NCBI RefSeq assembly: GCF_039538005.1
Contig: NZ_BAABBO010000011.1
Span: forward strand, 62,001 to 126,000
DNA length: 64,000 nt
Reading direction: 5' to 3'
From: Allohahella marinimesophila
Lineage (GTDB): Bacteria; Pseudomonadota; Gammaproteobacteria; Pseudomonadales; Oleiphilaceae
In this document: positions 25,620 through 34,962 of the stretch, piece by piece
Numbering within the stretch: position 1 is the first letter of the stretch
How the letters are laid out: every line of letters starts with the position of its first letter
Program-made: the position numbers and the translations under genes
Notes under the pieces: model-generated
What the model saw: the letters and a program-made list of their open reading frames with translations, nothing else
Told to the model about the DNA's origin: nothing
The model's database searches: none

Positions 25620-26975
25620 CTAGGCTTTCAGCAGCTTTTCAAGATAGTGAATATTGATGTCCATGCTGCGGACACCGCTATCGCTGACCAGCCGACGATG
25701 CAGCGGCAAGTTGGTCTGAATGCCTTCGATCACCATTTCATCGAGAGCGTTTCGGCTGCGGTTGAGCGCGTTCTCGCGGGTGCTGCCCCAGCAGATGATC
25801 TTGCCGATCAGAGAGTCGTAGTAGGGCGGCACTCTATAGCCGCTGTATATATGCGAGTCGACCCGGACACCGTTGCCCCCGGGGGCGTGGTAGTATCGAA
25901 TTTCGCCAGGGCTGGGCACGAAGCGCACCGGGTCCTCGGCATTCACCCGACACTCGACTGCGTGGCCCCTGGCGATGATGTCTTCCTGACGGATGTTCAG
26001 AGGCTCGCCGCTGGCAATGGATAGTTGCGCCTTCACGATATCGATGCCCGTGATCATCTCCGTCACCGGATGCTCGACCTGGACACGGGTATTCATTTCA
26101 ATGAAGAAGTATTCACCGTTCTGGTAGAGGAATTCAAAGGTGCCTGCGCCACGATAGTTGATGTCCTTGCAGGCTTTCACACAGGCGGCCAGCACTGCAG
26201 CCCTGGCTTCCTGGTCGACATTGATCGCAGGCGCTTCTTCCAGCACCTTCTGATGTCTGCGTTGCAGCGAGCAGTCCCTATCCCATAGATGCACGGCATT
26301 GCCCTGGCCATCCGCCAGCACCTGAACTTCGATATGTCGCGGTGAATCCAGGAATTTTTCCAGGTACACAGTCGGATCGCCGAAGGCTGCGTTCGCTTCG
26401 GATTGTGTCACCTGAACAGCATTCAGTAGCGCAGCTTCGGAATAGACCACCTGCATGCCGCGTCCACCCCCGCCCGAAGCGGCCTTGATCAGGACCGGAT
26501 ACCCAATCTCGCGGGCGGTCTCGAGCGTCAGTTTGGCGTCATCAGTGATGGCGCCTTCTGAACCGGGCACTGTGGGTACGCCGGCTGCCTTCATTGCCTG
26601 CTTCGCAGAGACCTTGTTGCCCATCAGTCGGATGGTGTCAGCCGTGGGCCCAATGAAGATGAAGCCACTCTTTTCGACCTGTTCAGCGAAGTCTGCATTT
26701 TCTGCCAGAAAGCCGTAGCCGGGATGGATGGCGACGGTGTCAGTGACTTCGGCCGCACTGATGATGGCCGGGATATTGAGGTAGCTGAGCGCTGCCGAGT
26801 TGGGGCCGATACAAACGGATTCGTCGGCGAGCCGGACGTGCATCAGGTCGCGGTCAACCTGCGAATGGACCGCTACGGTCTGAATGCCGAGTTCCTTGCA
26901 GGCCCGAAGTATTCGAAGTGCAATTTCACCGCGGTTCGCGATAAGCACTTTTTTGATTTTTCCTGAGCGACTCAA
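25620..26975 (-). CDS. accC: Acetyl-CoA carboxylase, biotin carboxylase subunit
   Basis: Carboxylates biotin on AccB using ATP and bicarbonate, the first half-reaction of malonyl-CoA synthesis (451 residues). It shows KVLIANRGEIALRILRAC at the N-terminus, the ATP-binding IKAASGGGGRGMQVV, the catalytic EFLYQNGEYFFIEMNTRVQV region and RIN/ECRVNAEDP. The start is TTG at 26975, supported by AAGGGA seven bases upstream and lying just beyond the accB stop. The open frame continues upstream through accB in another frame, which is not coding. Normal length. Confidence 0.96.
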   Translation of the reverse strand: MSRSGKIKKVLIANRGEIALRILRACKELGIQTVAVHSQVDRDLMHVRLADESVCIGPNSAALSYLNIPAIISAAEVTDTVAIHPGYGFLAENADFAEQVEKSGFIFIGPTADTIRLMGNKVSAKQAMKAAGVPTVPGSEGAITDDAKLTLETAREIGYPVLIKAASGGGGRGMQVVYSEAALLNAVQVTQSEANAAFGDPTVYLEKFLDSPRHIEVQVLADGQGNAVHLWDRDCSLQRRHQKVLEEAPAINVDQEARAAVLAACVKACKDINYRGAGTFEFLYQNGEYFFIEMNTRVQVEHPVTEMITGIDIVKAQLSIASGEPLNIRQEDIIARGHAVECRVNAEDPVRFVPSPGEIRYYHAPGGNGVRVDSHIYSGYRVPPYYDSLIGKIICWGSTRENALNRSRNALDEMVIEGIQTNLPLHRRLVSDSGVRSMDINIHYLEKLLKA

Positions 26976-26988
26976 GTCAGCGTCCCTT

Positions 26989-27429
26989 CTAGCCGATCGA
27001 AAACAGGGGCTGGTCGAACTCGACCGGCTCGCCATTTTCGACGTGGATGGCGGTGATGGTGCCGGCCTTGTCGGCCTCGATCTGATTCATCATTTTCATG
27101 GCTTCGACGATGCAGATGATGTCACCCACCTTGATCTCCTGGCCAACCTCGACAAAAGGCTTGGCGGTAGGCGATGAGGCGCGATAGAAGGTGCCCACCA
27201 TGGGTGAAGTGACCAAGTCTTCAGCCTTGACCGGGGCCGCGGCCTCCGCCTGCTGTGGTGCGCCGTGGTCGGCGTACGCGGGTGCTGGGGCTGGCGCATA
27301 GGTAGCCACTGGCTGTCTGCCATAACCGCGAATGATGCGGACCGACTCTTCACCTTCCTTGATTTCAATTTCTGAAATATCTGACTGCTCGATGAGCTCG
27401 ATAATCTTTTTGACTTTCCGGATATCCAT
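26989..27429 (-). CDS. accB: Acetyl-CoA carboxylase, biotin carboxyl carrier protein
   Basis: Biotin carrier (146 residues). It begins MDIRKVKKIIELIEQSDISE, has an Ala/Pro-rich flexible linker (about residues 43-72) and a C-terminal biotinyl domain starting at VTSPMVGTFYRA. The biotinylated Lys112 is in the canonical EAMKM. The C-terminal thumb and EPVEFDQPLF strands are intact. It lies between aroQ and accC with short gaps, as in many gammaproteobacteria. A longer upstream frame exists but falls in the aroQ-accB gap and is not conserved in type. Confidence 0.96.
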   Translation of the reverse strand: MDIRKVKKIIELIEQSDISEIEIKEGEESVRIIRGYGRQPVATYAPAPAPAYADHGAPQQAEAAAPVKAEDLVTSPMVGTFYRASSPTAKPFVEVGQEIKVGDIICIVEAMKMMNQIEADKAGTITAIHVENGEPVEFDQPLFSIG

Positions 27430-27493
27430 AGTGTTTGTTACCTGAAAAAATGAAGTGCCCGGTCGGCGAGAATGCGGCAACGGTGCAGTAGGC

Positions 27494-27991
27494 TCACTGG
27501 CTATCACTCTCATCCTGGTTTTCGCCCTGTCGCCTGCCGAGCCAGTGATAAGCAGCGTCCAGTGCGAGAATATAACCCTGTGCTCCGAGTCCACTGATGA
27601 CGCCGCTGGCGATGTCCGAGAAGTATGAATGCCTGCGGAAGGGCTCACGGGCATGGACGTTAGAGATGTGAATTTCGATGAATGGCAAGGCCGCACCGAG
27701 CAAGGCATCACGAAGTGCAACGCTCGTGTGCGTAAACGCTGCCGGATTGAACAGGGCGAAGACTATCCCATCATTTGCAGCGTTATGAATGCGCTCAATG
27801 AGTTCAGCCTCGGAGTTGCTCTGAAAGTGCTCGAGACTCAGCTCAAGTTCGTCATTGTCTTCGTTGAGCTGTGCCGCATGTTCGTCGAGCATGCTGACGA
27901 TGTCGTCAAGGGTTACCGAGCCGTATAGGCCGGGTTCGCGTGAGCCGAGGAGATTGAGATTCGGGCCTTGCAGTACAAGAACATTTGCCAT
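27494..27991 (-). CDS. aroQ: Type II 3-dehydroquinate dehydratase
   Basis: Converts 3-dehydroquinate to 3-dehydroshikimate in the shikimate pathway (165 residues). Family motifs are LQGPNLNLLGSREPGLYG (with the catalytic Tyr), HFQSNSEAELIERIH, the substrate-binding NPAAFTHTSVALRDAL and EIHISNVHAREPFRRHS with the catalytic His. The start is ATG 27991; the frame continues upstream but the family starts here. The C-terminal tail, rich in Gln, Glu, Asp and Ser, extends about 15 residues past the usual end. It heads the aroQ-accB-accC set and is divergent from the DUF2333 gene. Confidence 0.96.
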   Translation of the reverse strand: MANVLVLQGPNLNLLGSREPGLYGSVTLDDIVSMLDEHAAQLNEDNDELELSLEHFQSNSEAELIERIHNAANDGIVFALFNPAAFTHTSVALRDALLGAALPFIEIHISNVHAREPFRRHSYFSDIASGVISGLGAQGYILALDAAYHWLGRRQGENQDESDSQ

Positions 27992-28076
27992 GAAGGGATC
28001 TGCTGCTTGCGCTCTTGCTATGAGTAAGATACGAGCGAGTTTGCCGATGTTGTCAGCACAGTTCAAGCAAAAACAC

Positions 28077-28107
28077 TTGATCTCACGCTTTGAGCGCTTG
28101 CTATAAA
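28077..28107 (+). promoter_or_regulatory. Candidate promoter before the DUF2333 gene
   Basis: TTGATC (28077-28082) and TATAAA (28102-28107) are separated by 19 bases, longer than ideal, in the 177-base divergent gap between aroQ and the DUF2333 gene. It lies 61 bases before the ATG. Confidence 0.25.
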
Positions 28108-28168
28108 CCTGCTGCAGGAGGTGATGAAATCTTCACGCTGATGCAGTAGCCTTGGAGAGCAAAGGCCC

Positions 28169-29257
28169 ATGGCCCCTGCTGACTCTTCTTCACTGGACAC
28201 AACTATGCTCAGAAAAACACGTAACTTCCTGGTCGAACGTGGGCAGGATATGGAAGATGCGCTCGGCGGAAGTGCCAAGATCGTCAAGACACTTCTGGCG
28301 GTGCTGCTGATCTACCTCCTCGTCGTGATCGTCCTCGGCATCTGGTGGAGTTCGGAACCGGACAGTTTCAATGTCAGTGAAAATAGCGCGCAGCTGGCTG
28401 AAGCCCAGGGCCACAAAGAGGTGACAGGCTATGTCACCACGGCCACCATGATTCGTCTTATGGATACCCTCCTGACCAAGCCTGGCGGCTATATTTCCAA
28501 TGATGTGCTGCCGCCGGGGGTCTGGATGGACAACATGTCCAACTGGGAGTTCGGTGTCCTGGTGCAGGTACGGGATCTGACGAGAGCGCTCCGCAGAGAG
28601 ATCAGTCGCTCGCAGAGTCAGTCAACCGAGGACCGCTCACTGGTTATCGCAGAACCAGCGTTCCACTTCAATAACGATGCCTGGATACTGCCGTCCACCG
28701 AGTCGGAATACGAAAACGGCATCAAGGCCATGCGAAACTATCTGCAGCGCCTGGCTGACCCCACTGACAAGCAGGCCCAGTTCTACGCGCGGGCGGATAA
28801 CCTGCAGTCTTGGCTGCAGGACGTCGGTACGCGTCTCGGCAGTTTGTCGCAACGCTTGAGCGAGAGCGTAGGCAAGGAGCAGTTCGACATGGATTTGGTG
28901 GCGCGTATTGGTGCCGATGGCCTGGAGGAGCAACCCGAGAGTCAACGCATCAAGACCAGCTTCACCGAAATCGATGACGTGTTCTATCAGGCGAGAGGCA
29001 CTGCCTACGCATTGATCCATCTCCTCAAAGCCGTCGAGAAGGATTTCGAAAGCATTCTCGGCAGCAAGAATGCGCGCGTGAGTCTTGCCCAGATCATCGT
29101 TGAACTGGAGGCCACGCAGGCGACAGTCTGGAGCCCAATGATTCTGAATGGTGGGGGCTTCGGCGTGTTCGCCAACCACTCGCTCGCCATGGCTTCCTAT
29201 ATATCACGCGCCAACGCCGCGATTATAGACCTGCGAAATCTGCTCGAGAGGGGCTAG
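28169..29257 (+). CDS. DUF2333 family membrane protein
   Basis: Protein of 362 residues resembling the uncharacterised DUF2333 family. One transmembrane helix (about 41-59) follows a charged N-terminus, so most of the protein should be periplasmic. The soluble part has family-like segments such as KPGGYISNDVLPPGVWMDN near 105-123, and ends with helices including SRANAAIIDLRNLLE. No catalytic motif is visible. The start is ATG 28169, with GGAG upstream; ATG 28205 would also keep the helix. It lies 14 bases before waaA, so they may be cotranscribed, hinting at an envelope role. Confidence 0.82.
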   Translation: MAPADSSSLDTTMLRKTRNFLVERGQDMEDALGGSAKIVKTLLAVLLIYLLVVIVLGIWWSSEPDSFNVSENSAQLAEAQGHKEVTGYVTTATMIRLMDTLLTKPGGYISNDVLPPGVWMDNMSNWEFGVLVQVRDLTRALRREISRSQSQSTEDRSLVIAEPAFHFNNDAWILPSTESEYENGIKAMRNYLQRLADPTDKQAQFYARADNLQSWLQDVGTRLGSLSQRLSESVGKEQFDMDLVARIGADGLEEQPESQRIKTSFTEIDDVFYQARGTAYALIHLLKAVEKDFESILGSKNARVSLAQIIVELEATQATVWSPMILNGGGFGVFANHSLAMASYISRANAAIIDLRNLLERG

Positions 29258-29271
29258 GCTCGACCGGCTTT

Positions 29272-30663
29272 ATGCGGCACTCCGCACCCCACAGCGCCGC
29301 CGGGTCCGAAGGCGCGTCTGACGGCAGGTGGGCGCGCCTGGCCTACACGCAACTCTTCCGTCTGCTCTTGCCAATCATGCTTCTGCGGCTGTGGTGGCGA
29401 GGCCGGGTTCAACCGGCTTATCGGTCGCGCTGGCGGGAGCGCTTTGGCTTCATTTCGCTTCCAACAGCATTTCGGGGCGATTCGGTATTGTGGGTTCATG
29501 CCGTATCCGTTGGCGAAACACAGGCCGCCGAAGCGCTCATTCGTGCCTTGCTAGCGCAGGATGCCGCGCTCGCCATAGTCATCACCACGACTACGCCGAC
29601 GGGCGCAGCGCAGGTTCGAAAACTGTTTGCAGCGGATCTTGCTGCTGAGGGGCGACCAGGCAGATTGTTCCACAGCTATGCCCCCTTCGATATGCCTGGC
29701 AGCATCAAACGATTCATCGGCGAATGTCGTCCCCGGGCCCTGCTGGTCATGGAAACCGAAGTATGGCCAAACTGGCTGGCCGTCTGTCAGTCGCGGGCTA
29801 TTCCTGCGTATCTCATCAATGCCAGACTCTCGGAACGCTCCGCCAGAGGCTATCGACGTATTCAACGTCTTGCGGAGCCTGCATTTCGCGCGTTCACCCA
29901 TATCTGCGCTCAGGCCGGAGCCGATGCAGACCGCCTGCTTGCGCTGGGCGCTCGCACAGAAGCATTGTCAGTGACTGGCAGCATCAAGTTTGACCAGTCG
30001 ATTTCGCTCGATGATGAAACCCTGCGCCAGCTGGTGGCGAACGAAGTCGCTGCCGAGCGTTTTACCTGGATTGCAGCGAGCACACATGAGGGCGAAGAGC
30101 AGCTTGTGATCGACGTTCATGCCCGTCTGCTGCAGCAACATCCCGGCGCTCTACTCATACTCGTACCCCGGCATCCGGATCGTTTCGATCGTGTCGATGG
30201 CCTGCTGGCCCGAAGTTCTCTGAGCCACGTCAGACGCACTCAGATCCCCGACCAGGCGGGTCTGGTTCGAACAGCTGATGTGCTATTGGTCGACAGTATG
30301 GGTGAGCTGTTGTATTTCTACGAGCGAAGCGATCTGGCCTTCGTAGGCGGCAGTCTGGTGAACAATGGCGGCCATAATCCGCTGGAGCCTGCCGCATTGG
30401 GCAAGGCGGTGGTCATGGGGGACAGTCAGTTCAACTTTGCCGATATCTGTAGCCAATTGAGTGGAGCCGGTGCCTTGCTCACAGTCGACAGGCTGTCGTT
30501 GGAGGCTACGGTGTCGAGCTTCGCGCAGACGCCTGGCCTGGCCCGGGAAGCGGGGGAGAAAGGCAGAGCTTTCGTGGTCGCCAATCGAGGCGCGATTGGG
30601 CGGGTGTGCGAGCGTATCCTGCCTGGATTGCGCCCGCCACCGGCTACGATTACAGAGAGCTGA
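29272..30663 (+). CDS. waaA: 3-deoxy-D-manno-octulosonic acid transferase
   Basis: Adds Kdo to lipid A precursor at the inner face of the inner membrane, the first step of LPS core assembly (463 residues as called). The N-terminal membrane-associated helix is LFRLLLPIMLLRLWWRGR. The catalytic Glu is E82 in VHAVSVGETQAAEALI. The acceptor/donor motifs ETEVWPNW, LINARLSERS and the C-terminal GGSLVNNGGHNPLEPA are present. The ATG start gives about 22 more residues than the usual WaaA, where this Glu is near 60, and no good ribosome-binding site is visible, so the true start is uncertain. The 3' end overlaps tolC tail-to-tail by 14 bases. Confidence 0.93.
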   Translation: MRHSAPHSAAGSEGASDGRWARLAYTQLFRLLLPIMLLRLWWRGRVQPAYRSRWRERFGFISLPTAFRGDSVLWVHAVSVGETQAAEALIRALLAQDAALAIVITTTTPTGAAQVRKLFAADLAAEGRPGRLFHSYAPFDMPGSIKRFIGECRPRALLVMETEVWPNWLAVCQSRAIPAYLINARLSERSARGYRRIQRLAEPAFRAFTHICAQAGADADRLLALGARTEALSVTGSIKFDQSISLDDETLRQLVANEVAAERFTWIAASTHEGEEQLVIDVHARLLQQHPGALLILVPRHPDRFDRVDGLLARSSLSHVRRTQIPDQAGLVRTADVLLVDSMGELLYFYERSDLAFVGGSLVNNGGHNPLEPAALGKAVVMGDSQFNFADICSQLSGAGALLTVDRLSLEATVSSFAQTPGLAREAGEKGRAFVVANRGAIGRVCERILPGLRPPPATITES

Positions 30664-32092
30664 TGTCCGTCGGTCGGTTCAGCCACTGGTCGAGCTGTCG
30701 TATGTCGTCTTCTCCCAGTCGCCCTGCCGCGCGCAGGAGCGAGAGTGAATTGATGATGTAGTCATATCTCGCGTTGGCAAAATCCGATAGTGCCTGATAG
30801 TAAGCACTCTCTGCCTGCAGCACCTCTACCACGTTCCTGGTGCCTACGTCATAACCGGCGCGAGTAGCTTCAAGCGCACTTTCACTGGAAATGATCTGCT
30901 GCTGCCGAGCCTGAATCGCTTCGACATTGGTGCGCAGATTACGGTAAAGGCTGCGCACCTGCAGCCGGACATTACGCCTGACGGTGTTGCCGATCTCTTC
31001 AGCCTGAATGTACTGATAATTTGCCTGCCTGATACCAGCCCGTGCGCCACCGCCGAGATAGAGTGGCAGGTTCAGGTTGAGCCCGATCGTGCCCTGAGTC
31101 ACTTCGGTATCGATCGGACTCTGCCCTGCAAACTGGGAATATCCGTAGGATGCGGTCGCATTCACAGTGGGGTAGAGATCTGCCCTGCGTGCCTCCAGCA
31201 GCTCTTCAGCTGCTTGTACGGCCAGCGCCGCAGCCAGAAGTTCGGGATTGTTCGCGTAAGCCAGCTCTTCCCATTCGCTCACTGGTACCTTGGTAGGGTC
31301 CAGGATCGGGTAGTCTTCGGCCAGCAGATTGATTTCTTCGACCGAAAGCCCCGTCAGCCGCTCCAGATCTTCCAGCGCGATATCCAGCTGGCCTTCAGCG
31401 TTGATACGGTCGACCTTGCCGGCATCGAATATTGCACGCGATTCCTGTACTTCGGTAATGGCGATCAGGCCAACATCGAAGCGTTCCTTCGCCTGTTCCC
31501 ACTGTCGCTCAAAGGCTGCTTCGGCACGACGTGAGGTGCTCAGCTCATCAATAGCCCGGAGAACGCTGAAATAGGCTTCGGCAGAGCTGAAAGTCAAGGT
31601 GAGAACGGCTTGGCGAAATTCTTCCTCGGCACGGGAACTGGTCTTGCGTGCGGCCTCGAGCTCGTTGAAAGCGGAGGGGTCGTAGAGTGCCTGGCTGACC
31701 GAAACGCCTGCATTGTAAGTCTTGTAGCTGTCGTCACCGCGGCCGGCGCCCTGCGTAAAGACCGGATCTCCTCCAGGCACGACTGTGGTCGATTGGGCGC
31801 TGCCATCAGAGTCGACCGACTGATCGGTATATTCGGCTCCGGCAGTTGCGCCAAGCTGTGGCAGCAGTCTTGCCCGGCTTCGATTGACGTCTTCCGATAC
31901 GATCTGTCTTCCGGCCTGGGCCGCGGCAAGTTCCGAGTCGTACTGCAGCGCTTTTTCGTAAGCCGTACTGAGGCCTATGGCTGAGGCGAGTGGGGACAGG
32001 GCGCAGATGAGCAGGCCGCCGCCAGCCAGCACCAGGGCCTGGCGATATCGTGGGCGCACAAAGGGGAGTGAAGTGTTCTCGTTCAGACGCAT
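30650..32092 (-). CDS. tolC: TolC family outer membrane channel
   Basis: Outer membrane exit duct (480 residues) for type I secretion and RND/ABC efflux pumps. After a signal peptide (RQALVLAGGGLLICALSPLA, cleavage near ASA/IG) come two OEP repeats of long helices, with LSTAYEKALQYDSELAAAQA at the mature N-terminus and the characteristic second repeat. The start is ATG 32092; the longer upstream frame lacks a signal peptide. A TATAGT box lies upstream on the minus strand at 32154-32159 without a good -35. The neighbourhood tolC-nudF-yqiB-cpdA-yqiA is the enteric one, with thiC inserted between tolC and nudF. Confidence 0.94.
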   Translation of the reverse strand: MRLNENTSLPFVRPRYRQALVLAGGGLLICALSPLASAIGLSTAYEKALQYDSELAAAQAGRQIVSEDVNRSRARLLPQLGATAGAEYTDQSVDSDGSAQSTTVVPGGDPVFTQGAGRGDDSYKTYNAGVSVSQALYDPSAFNELEAARKTSSRAEEEFRQAVLTLTFSSAEAYFSVLRAIDELSTSRRAEAAFERQWEQAKERFDVGLIAITEVQESRAIFDAGKVDRINAEGQLDIALEDLERLTGLSVEEINLLAEDYPILDPTKVPVSEWEELAYANNPELLAAALAVQAAEELLEARRADLYPTVNATASYGYSQFAGQSPIDTEVTQGTIGLNLNLPLYLGGGARAGIRQANYQYIQAEEIGNTVRRNVRLQVRSLYRNLRTNVEAIQARQQQIISSESALEATRAGYDVGTRNVVEVLQAESAYYQALSDFANARYDYIINSLSLLRAAGRLGEDDIRQLDQWLNRPTDISSL

Positions 32093-32296
32093 TGTTTGTT
32101 CCTTGACGGCGAGCTTGGGGTATCTGCTGAAGAAACCCGCTTTTGCAGGCCGTACTATACGCTGTAAGTTTTGCCGACGCGAGTGCTGCCGGGTTCCTGA
32201 ATGCCGCCCATAAATGGCCAAAGACGTGGCGAATTCGAGTCAGAGTATATACATTGGGCTGGCACCTGCTAATTGACCTAGGGAGACTTACCAGCC

Positions 32297-34249
32297 ATGA
32301 ATATCAAAGAGGGCAGCCTTGCCGCTAAACCAGCCAGTCGCAAGGATCACGTCGTCATCGATCCGGAAGCTTTAAAGTCTTTCCCCGCCAGTCAGAAGCG
32401 CTATCTAGCCTTGGAAGACAACAAGCCCACAGGTGCCGAAGCAGGCGCCAGACAGCAGTCGGCGGCGATACGCGACAGCCTGCGGGTGCCCGTCCGGTCC
32501 ATTTCGCTCAGCCCAACCCATACCAAAGGGGGGGCTGAAGACAACGCGCCGGTTTTTGTCTACGACACCTCTGGACCTTACACCGACGCGAGCGCGGATA
32601 TCAACATCACCGCAGGACTGCCGCGTCATCGGGAGGCCTGGATAGAAGATCGCGCCGATAGCGCAGCGTGTTCGGTATTCAGCTCCGAATATACCGAGCG
32701 TCGCTGGCGTGACCCTACGCTCGAAGTCATCCGTTTCCCGCACAAGCATTTACCCCGCAAGGCGGTGCCTGGCCGTAACGTGAGTCAGCTGCACTACGCC
32801 CGTAACGGCTTCATTACCGCCGAAATGGAGTACGTCGCGCTGCGTGAAAATATGCGCTTGCAGGACGCCCGTGCAAAAGGATTGCTGACGCCACAGCATC
32901 CGGGCCAGTCTTTCGGGGCGGCCATTCCTGCAGACATCACTGCAGAATTCGTTCGATCCGAAATCGCCAGGGGGCGGGCGATCATCCCGGCGAACATCAA
33001 CCATCCCGAACTCGAACCAATGATTATCGGGCGCAATTTTCTCACCAAGGTCAACGCCAATATCGGTAACTCGGCTGTGACCTCGAGCATCAGCGAAGAA
33101 GTCGAAAAGATGACCTGGTCTACTCGCTGGGGTGGCGATACGGTCATGGATCTGTCTACCGGCAAGAACATCCACGAGACTCGTGAGTGGGTCATCCGGA
33201 ACTCCCCAGTGCCGATCGGTACGGTGCCGATCTATCAGGCGCTGGAGAAAGTCGGTGGTGTGGCTGAGGATCTCACCTGGGACCTGTACCGCGACACCCT
33301 GATTGAACAGGCCGAGCAGGGCGTCGATTACTTCACGATCCATGCTGGAGTGCTGCTGCGCTATGTACCACTGACGGCAAAGCGGGTCACCGGCATCGTC
33401 TCCCGTGGTGGCAGCATCCTCGCCAAATGGTGTCTTGCGCATCACAAGGAGAACTTCCTGTATACGCATTTCGAAGAGATTTGCGAGATCATGAAGGCTT
33501 ACGATATCTCGTTCTCGCTTGGTGATGGCCTGCGACCTGGCTCGATTGCCGATGCCAACGATGCTGCCCAGTTCGGTGAGCTCGAGACGCTGGGTGAGCT
33601 GACAAAGATCGCCTGGAAGCATGATATCCAGACCATGATCGAGGGCCCGGGTCACGTCCCGATGCATATGATCAAGGCGAACATGGACAAGCAGCTCGAA
33701 GTCTGCGGCGAAGCCCCATTCTACACGCTGGGTCCACTGACCACTGATATCGCGCCCGGATATGACCACATTACTTCAGGCATAGGTGCGGCGATGATCG
33801 GCTGGTTCGGCTGTGCCATGCTTTGCTACGTCACACCCAAGGAACACCTGGGGCTGCCGGACAAGCAGGACGTCAAGGACGGTCTCATTACCTACAAGAT
33901 TGCGGCGCACGCGGCCGACCTCGCCAAAGGCTTTCCTGGCGCGCAGATTCGGGACGATGCCCTGAGCAAGGCCCGCTTTGAATTCCGTTGGGAGGATCAG
34001 TTCAATCTGGCGCTGGATCCTGATACGGCCACGGCCTTCCACGATGAGACGCTGCCGAAAGACAGCGCCAAGGTGGCGCATTTCTGTTCGATGTGTGGTC
34101 CGAAATTCTGCAGCATGAAGATCTCGCAGGAAGTTCGTGATTATGCGGCGGACATGGACGAGGCTGATTCGGCCGAGCTCGAAGCTGCCATGCAGGAAAA
34201 GTCGAGAGAGTTTCTCGACGGTGGCAGCGAACTGTACAAAGAGGTCTGA
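32297..34249 (+). CDS. thiC: Phosphomethylpyrimidine synthase
   Basis: Radical SAM-type [4Fe-4S] enzyme (650 residues) that rearranges aminoimidazole ribotide into HMP phosphate for thiamine. The cluster motif CSMCGPKFC is near the C-terminus (about residue 597-605). The substrate domain has HYARNGFITAEMEYVA, the zinc-site region FEEICEIM and GPGHVPMH. An N-terminal domain of about 140 residues is complete, as in gammaproteobacterial ThiC. The 204-base gap to divergent tolC lacks a recognisable TPP riboswitch. The stop is separated from the nudF start by one base. Confidence 0.97.
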   Translation: MNIKEGSLAAKPASRKDHVVIDPEALKSFPASQKRYLALEDNKPTGAEAGARQQSAAIRDSLRVPVRSISLSPTHTKGGAEDNAPVFVYDTSGPYTDASADINITAGLPRHREAWIEDRADSAACSVFSSEYTERRWRDPTLEVIRFPHKHLPRKAVPGRNVSQLHYARNGFITAEMEYVALRENMRLQDARAKGLLTPQHPGQSFGAAIPADITAEFVRSEIARGRAIIPANINHPELEPMIIGRNFLTKVNANIGNSAVTSSISEEVEKMTWSTRWGGDTVMDLSTGKNIHETREWVIRNSPVPIGTVPIYQALEKVGGVAEDLTWDLYRDTLIEQAEQGVDYFTIHAGVLLRYVPLTAKRVTGIVSRGGSILAKWCLAHHKENFLYTHFEEICEIMKAYDISFSLGDGLRPGSIADANDAAQFGELETLGELTKIAWKHDIQTMIEGPGHVPMHMIKANMDKQLEVCGEAPFYTLGPLTTDIAPGYDHITSGIGAAMIGWFGCAMLCYVTPKEHLGLPDKQDVKDGLITYKIAAHAADLAKGFPGAQIRDDALSKARFEFRWEDQFNLALDPDTATAFHDETLPKDSAKVAHFCSMCGPKFCSMKISQEVRDYAADMDEADSAELEAAMQEKSREFLDGGSELYKEV

Positions 34250-34250
34250 G

Positions 34251-34931
34251 GTGAGCGCTGACGGCTTCGATTACGAAGATGTACAGATTCTCGACAACGA
34301 CCTGAGCTACGATGGCTTCTTCAAGATCCGCAGCCTGCGTCTCAGACACAGGCTGTTTGCAGATGGGATCATGGATTCGGTTGAAGTCGACACTGTCGAT
34401 AGGTCCGTTGAGGGCGCCTGGAGCGGCGTGATTCGGCGAGAGTGCTTCGTTCGGGATCAGGTCGCTGTCGTGCTGCCGTACCACGCCGAGAGCGACTCAG
34501 TGGTGCTGAATGAAGAATTTCGCATCGGCGCCTGCCTGCAATCGGGCGCGTCGGCTGAACTGGTCGGGTCGCCCTGGCTACTTGAAATTGTTGCTGGTAT
34601 CTGCGAAAAGGGCGAAGACCCAGAGGCTTCAGCCCGCCGTGAAGCCAATGAAGAGGCTGGATTGAAAATAGGCCGTCTGGTGCCAGTGCACCAGTATCTG
34701 CCCAGTCCGGGTGGCAGTAACGAGTTTGTTAATCTTTACTGCGGACTGCTGGACGAAAAACCAGAGCCAGGTGTTTTCGGCATGGGTAGCGAGGCTGAAA
34801 ACATCCGTACCCGCGTCGTGTCCCGTAAGGAGGCCATGACCTTGCTGGCCGACGGTCACATCCGCAACGCTGCGACTATTATCGCACTGCAATGGCTCAC
34901 ACTGAATCTGAGCCAGTTCAAGGGAACATGA
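34251..34931 (+). CDS. nudF: ADP-ribose pyrophosphatase (Nudix)
   Basis: Nudix hydrolase (226 residues) predicted to cut ADP-ribose into AMP and ribose 5-phosphate. The Nudix box is complete: Gly followed by five residues, Glu, seven residues, then REANEEAGL (about residues 120-142). A conserved downstream PSPGGSNEFVNLY loop is as in NudF/TrgB. The start is GTG at 34251, one base after the thiC stop, with GAGG in the thiC end; the frame upstream lies within thiC and is not homologous. It keeps the enteric order with yqiB and cpdA. Confidence 0.9.
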   Translation: MSADGFDYEDVQILDNDLSYDGFFKIRSLRLRHRLFADGIMDSVEVDTVDRSVEGAWSGVIRRECFVRDQVAVVLPYHAESDSVVLNEEFRIGACLQSGASAELVGSPWLLEIVAGICEKGEDPEASARREANEEAGLKIGRLVPVHQYLPSPGGSNEFVNLYCGLLDEKPEPGVFGMGSEAENIRTRVVSRKEAMTLLADGHIRNAATIIALQWLTLNLSQFKGT

Positions 34932-34962
34932 ACACTTATTCTCACAGGCAACCCGAGAGAAC

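Noticed and set aside
32093..32296. Possible TPP riboswitch (GGGGTATC...GAAACCC near 32116-32138)
   Set aside because: The short GGGT/ACCC complementarity is present, but the conserved CTGAGA and the long TPP-binding core are missing.
32750..33769. Long minus-strand frame inside thiC
   Set aside because: It is antisense to a clearly conserved thiC with catalytic motifs, and its protein has no recognisable domain.
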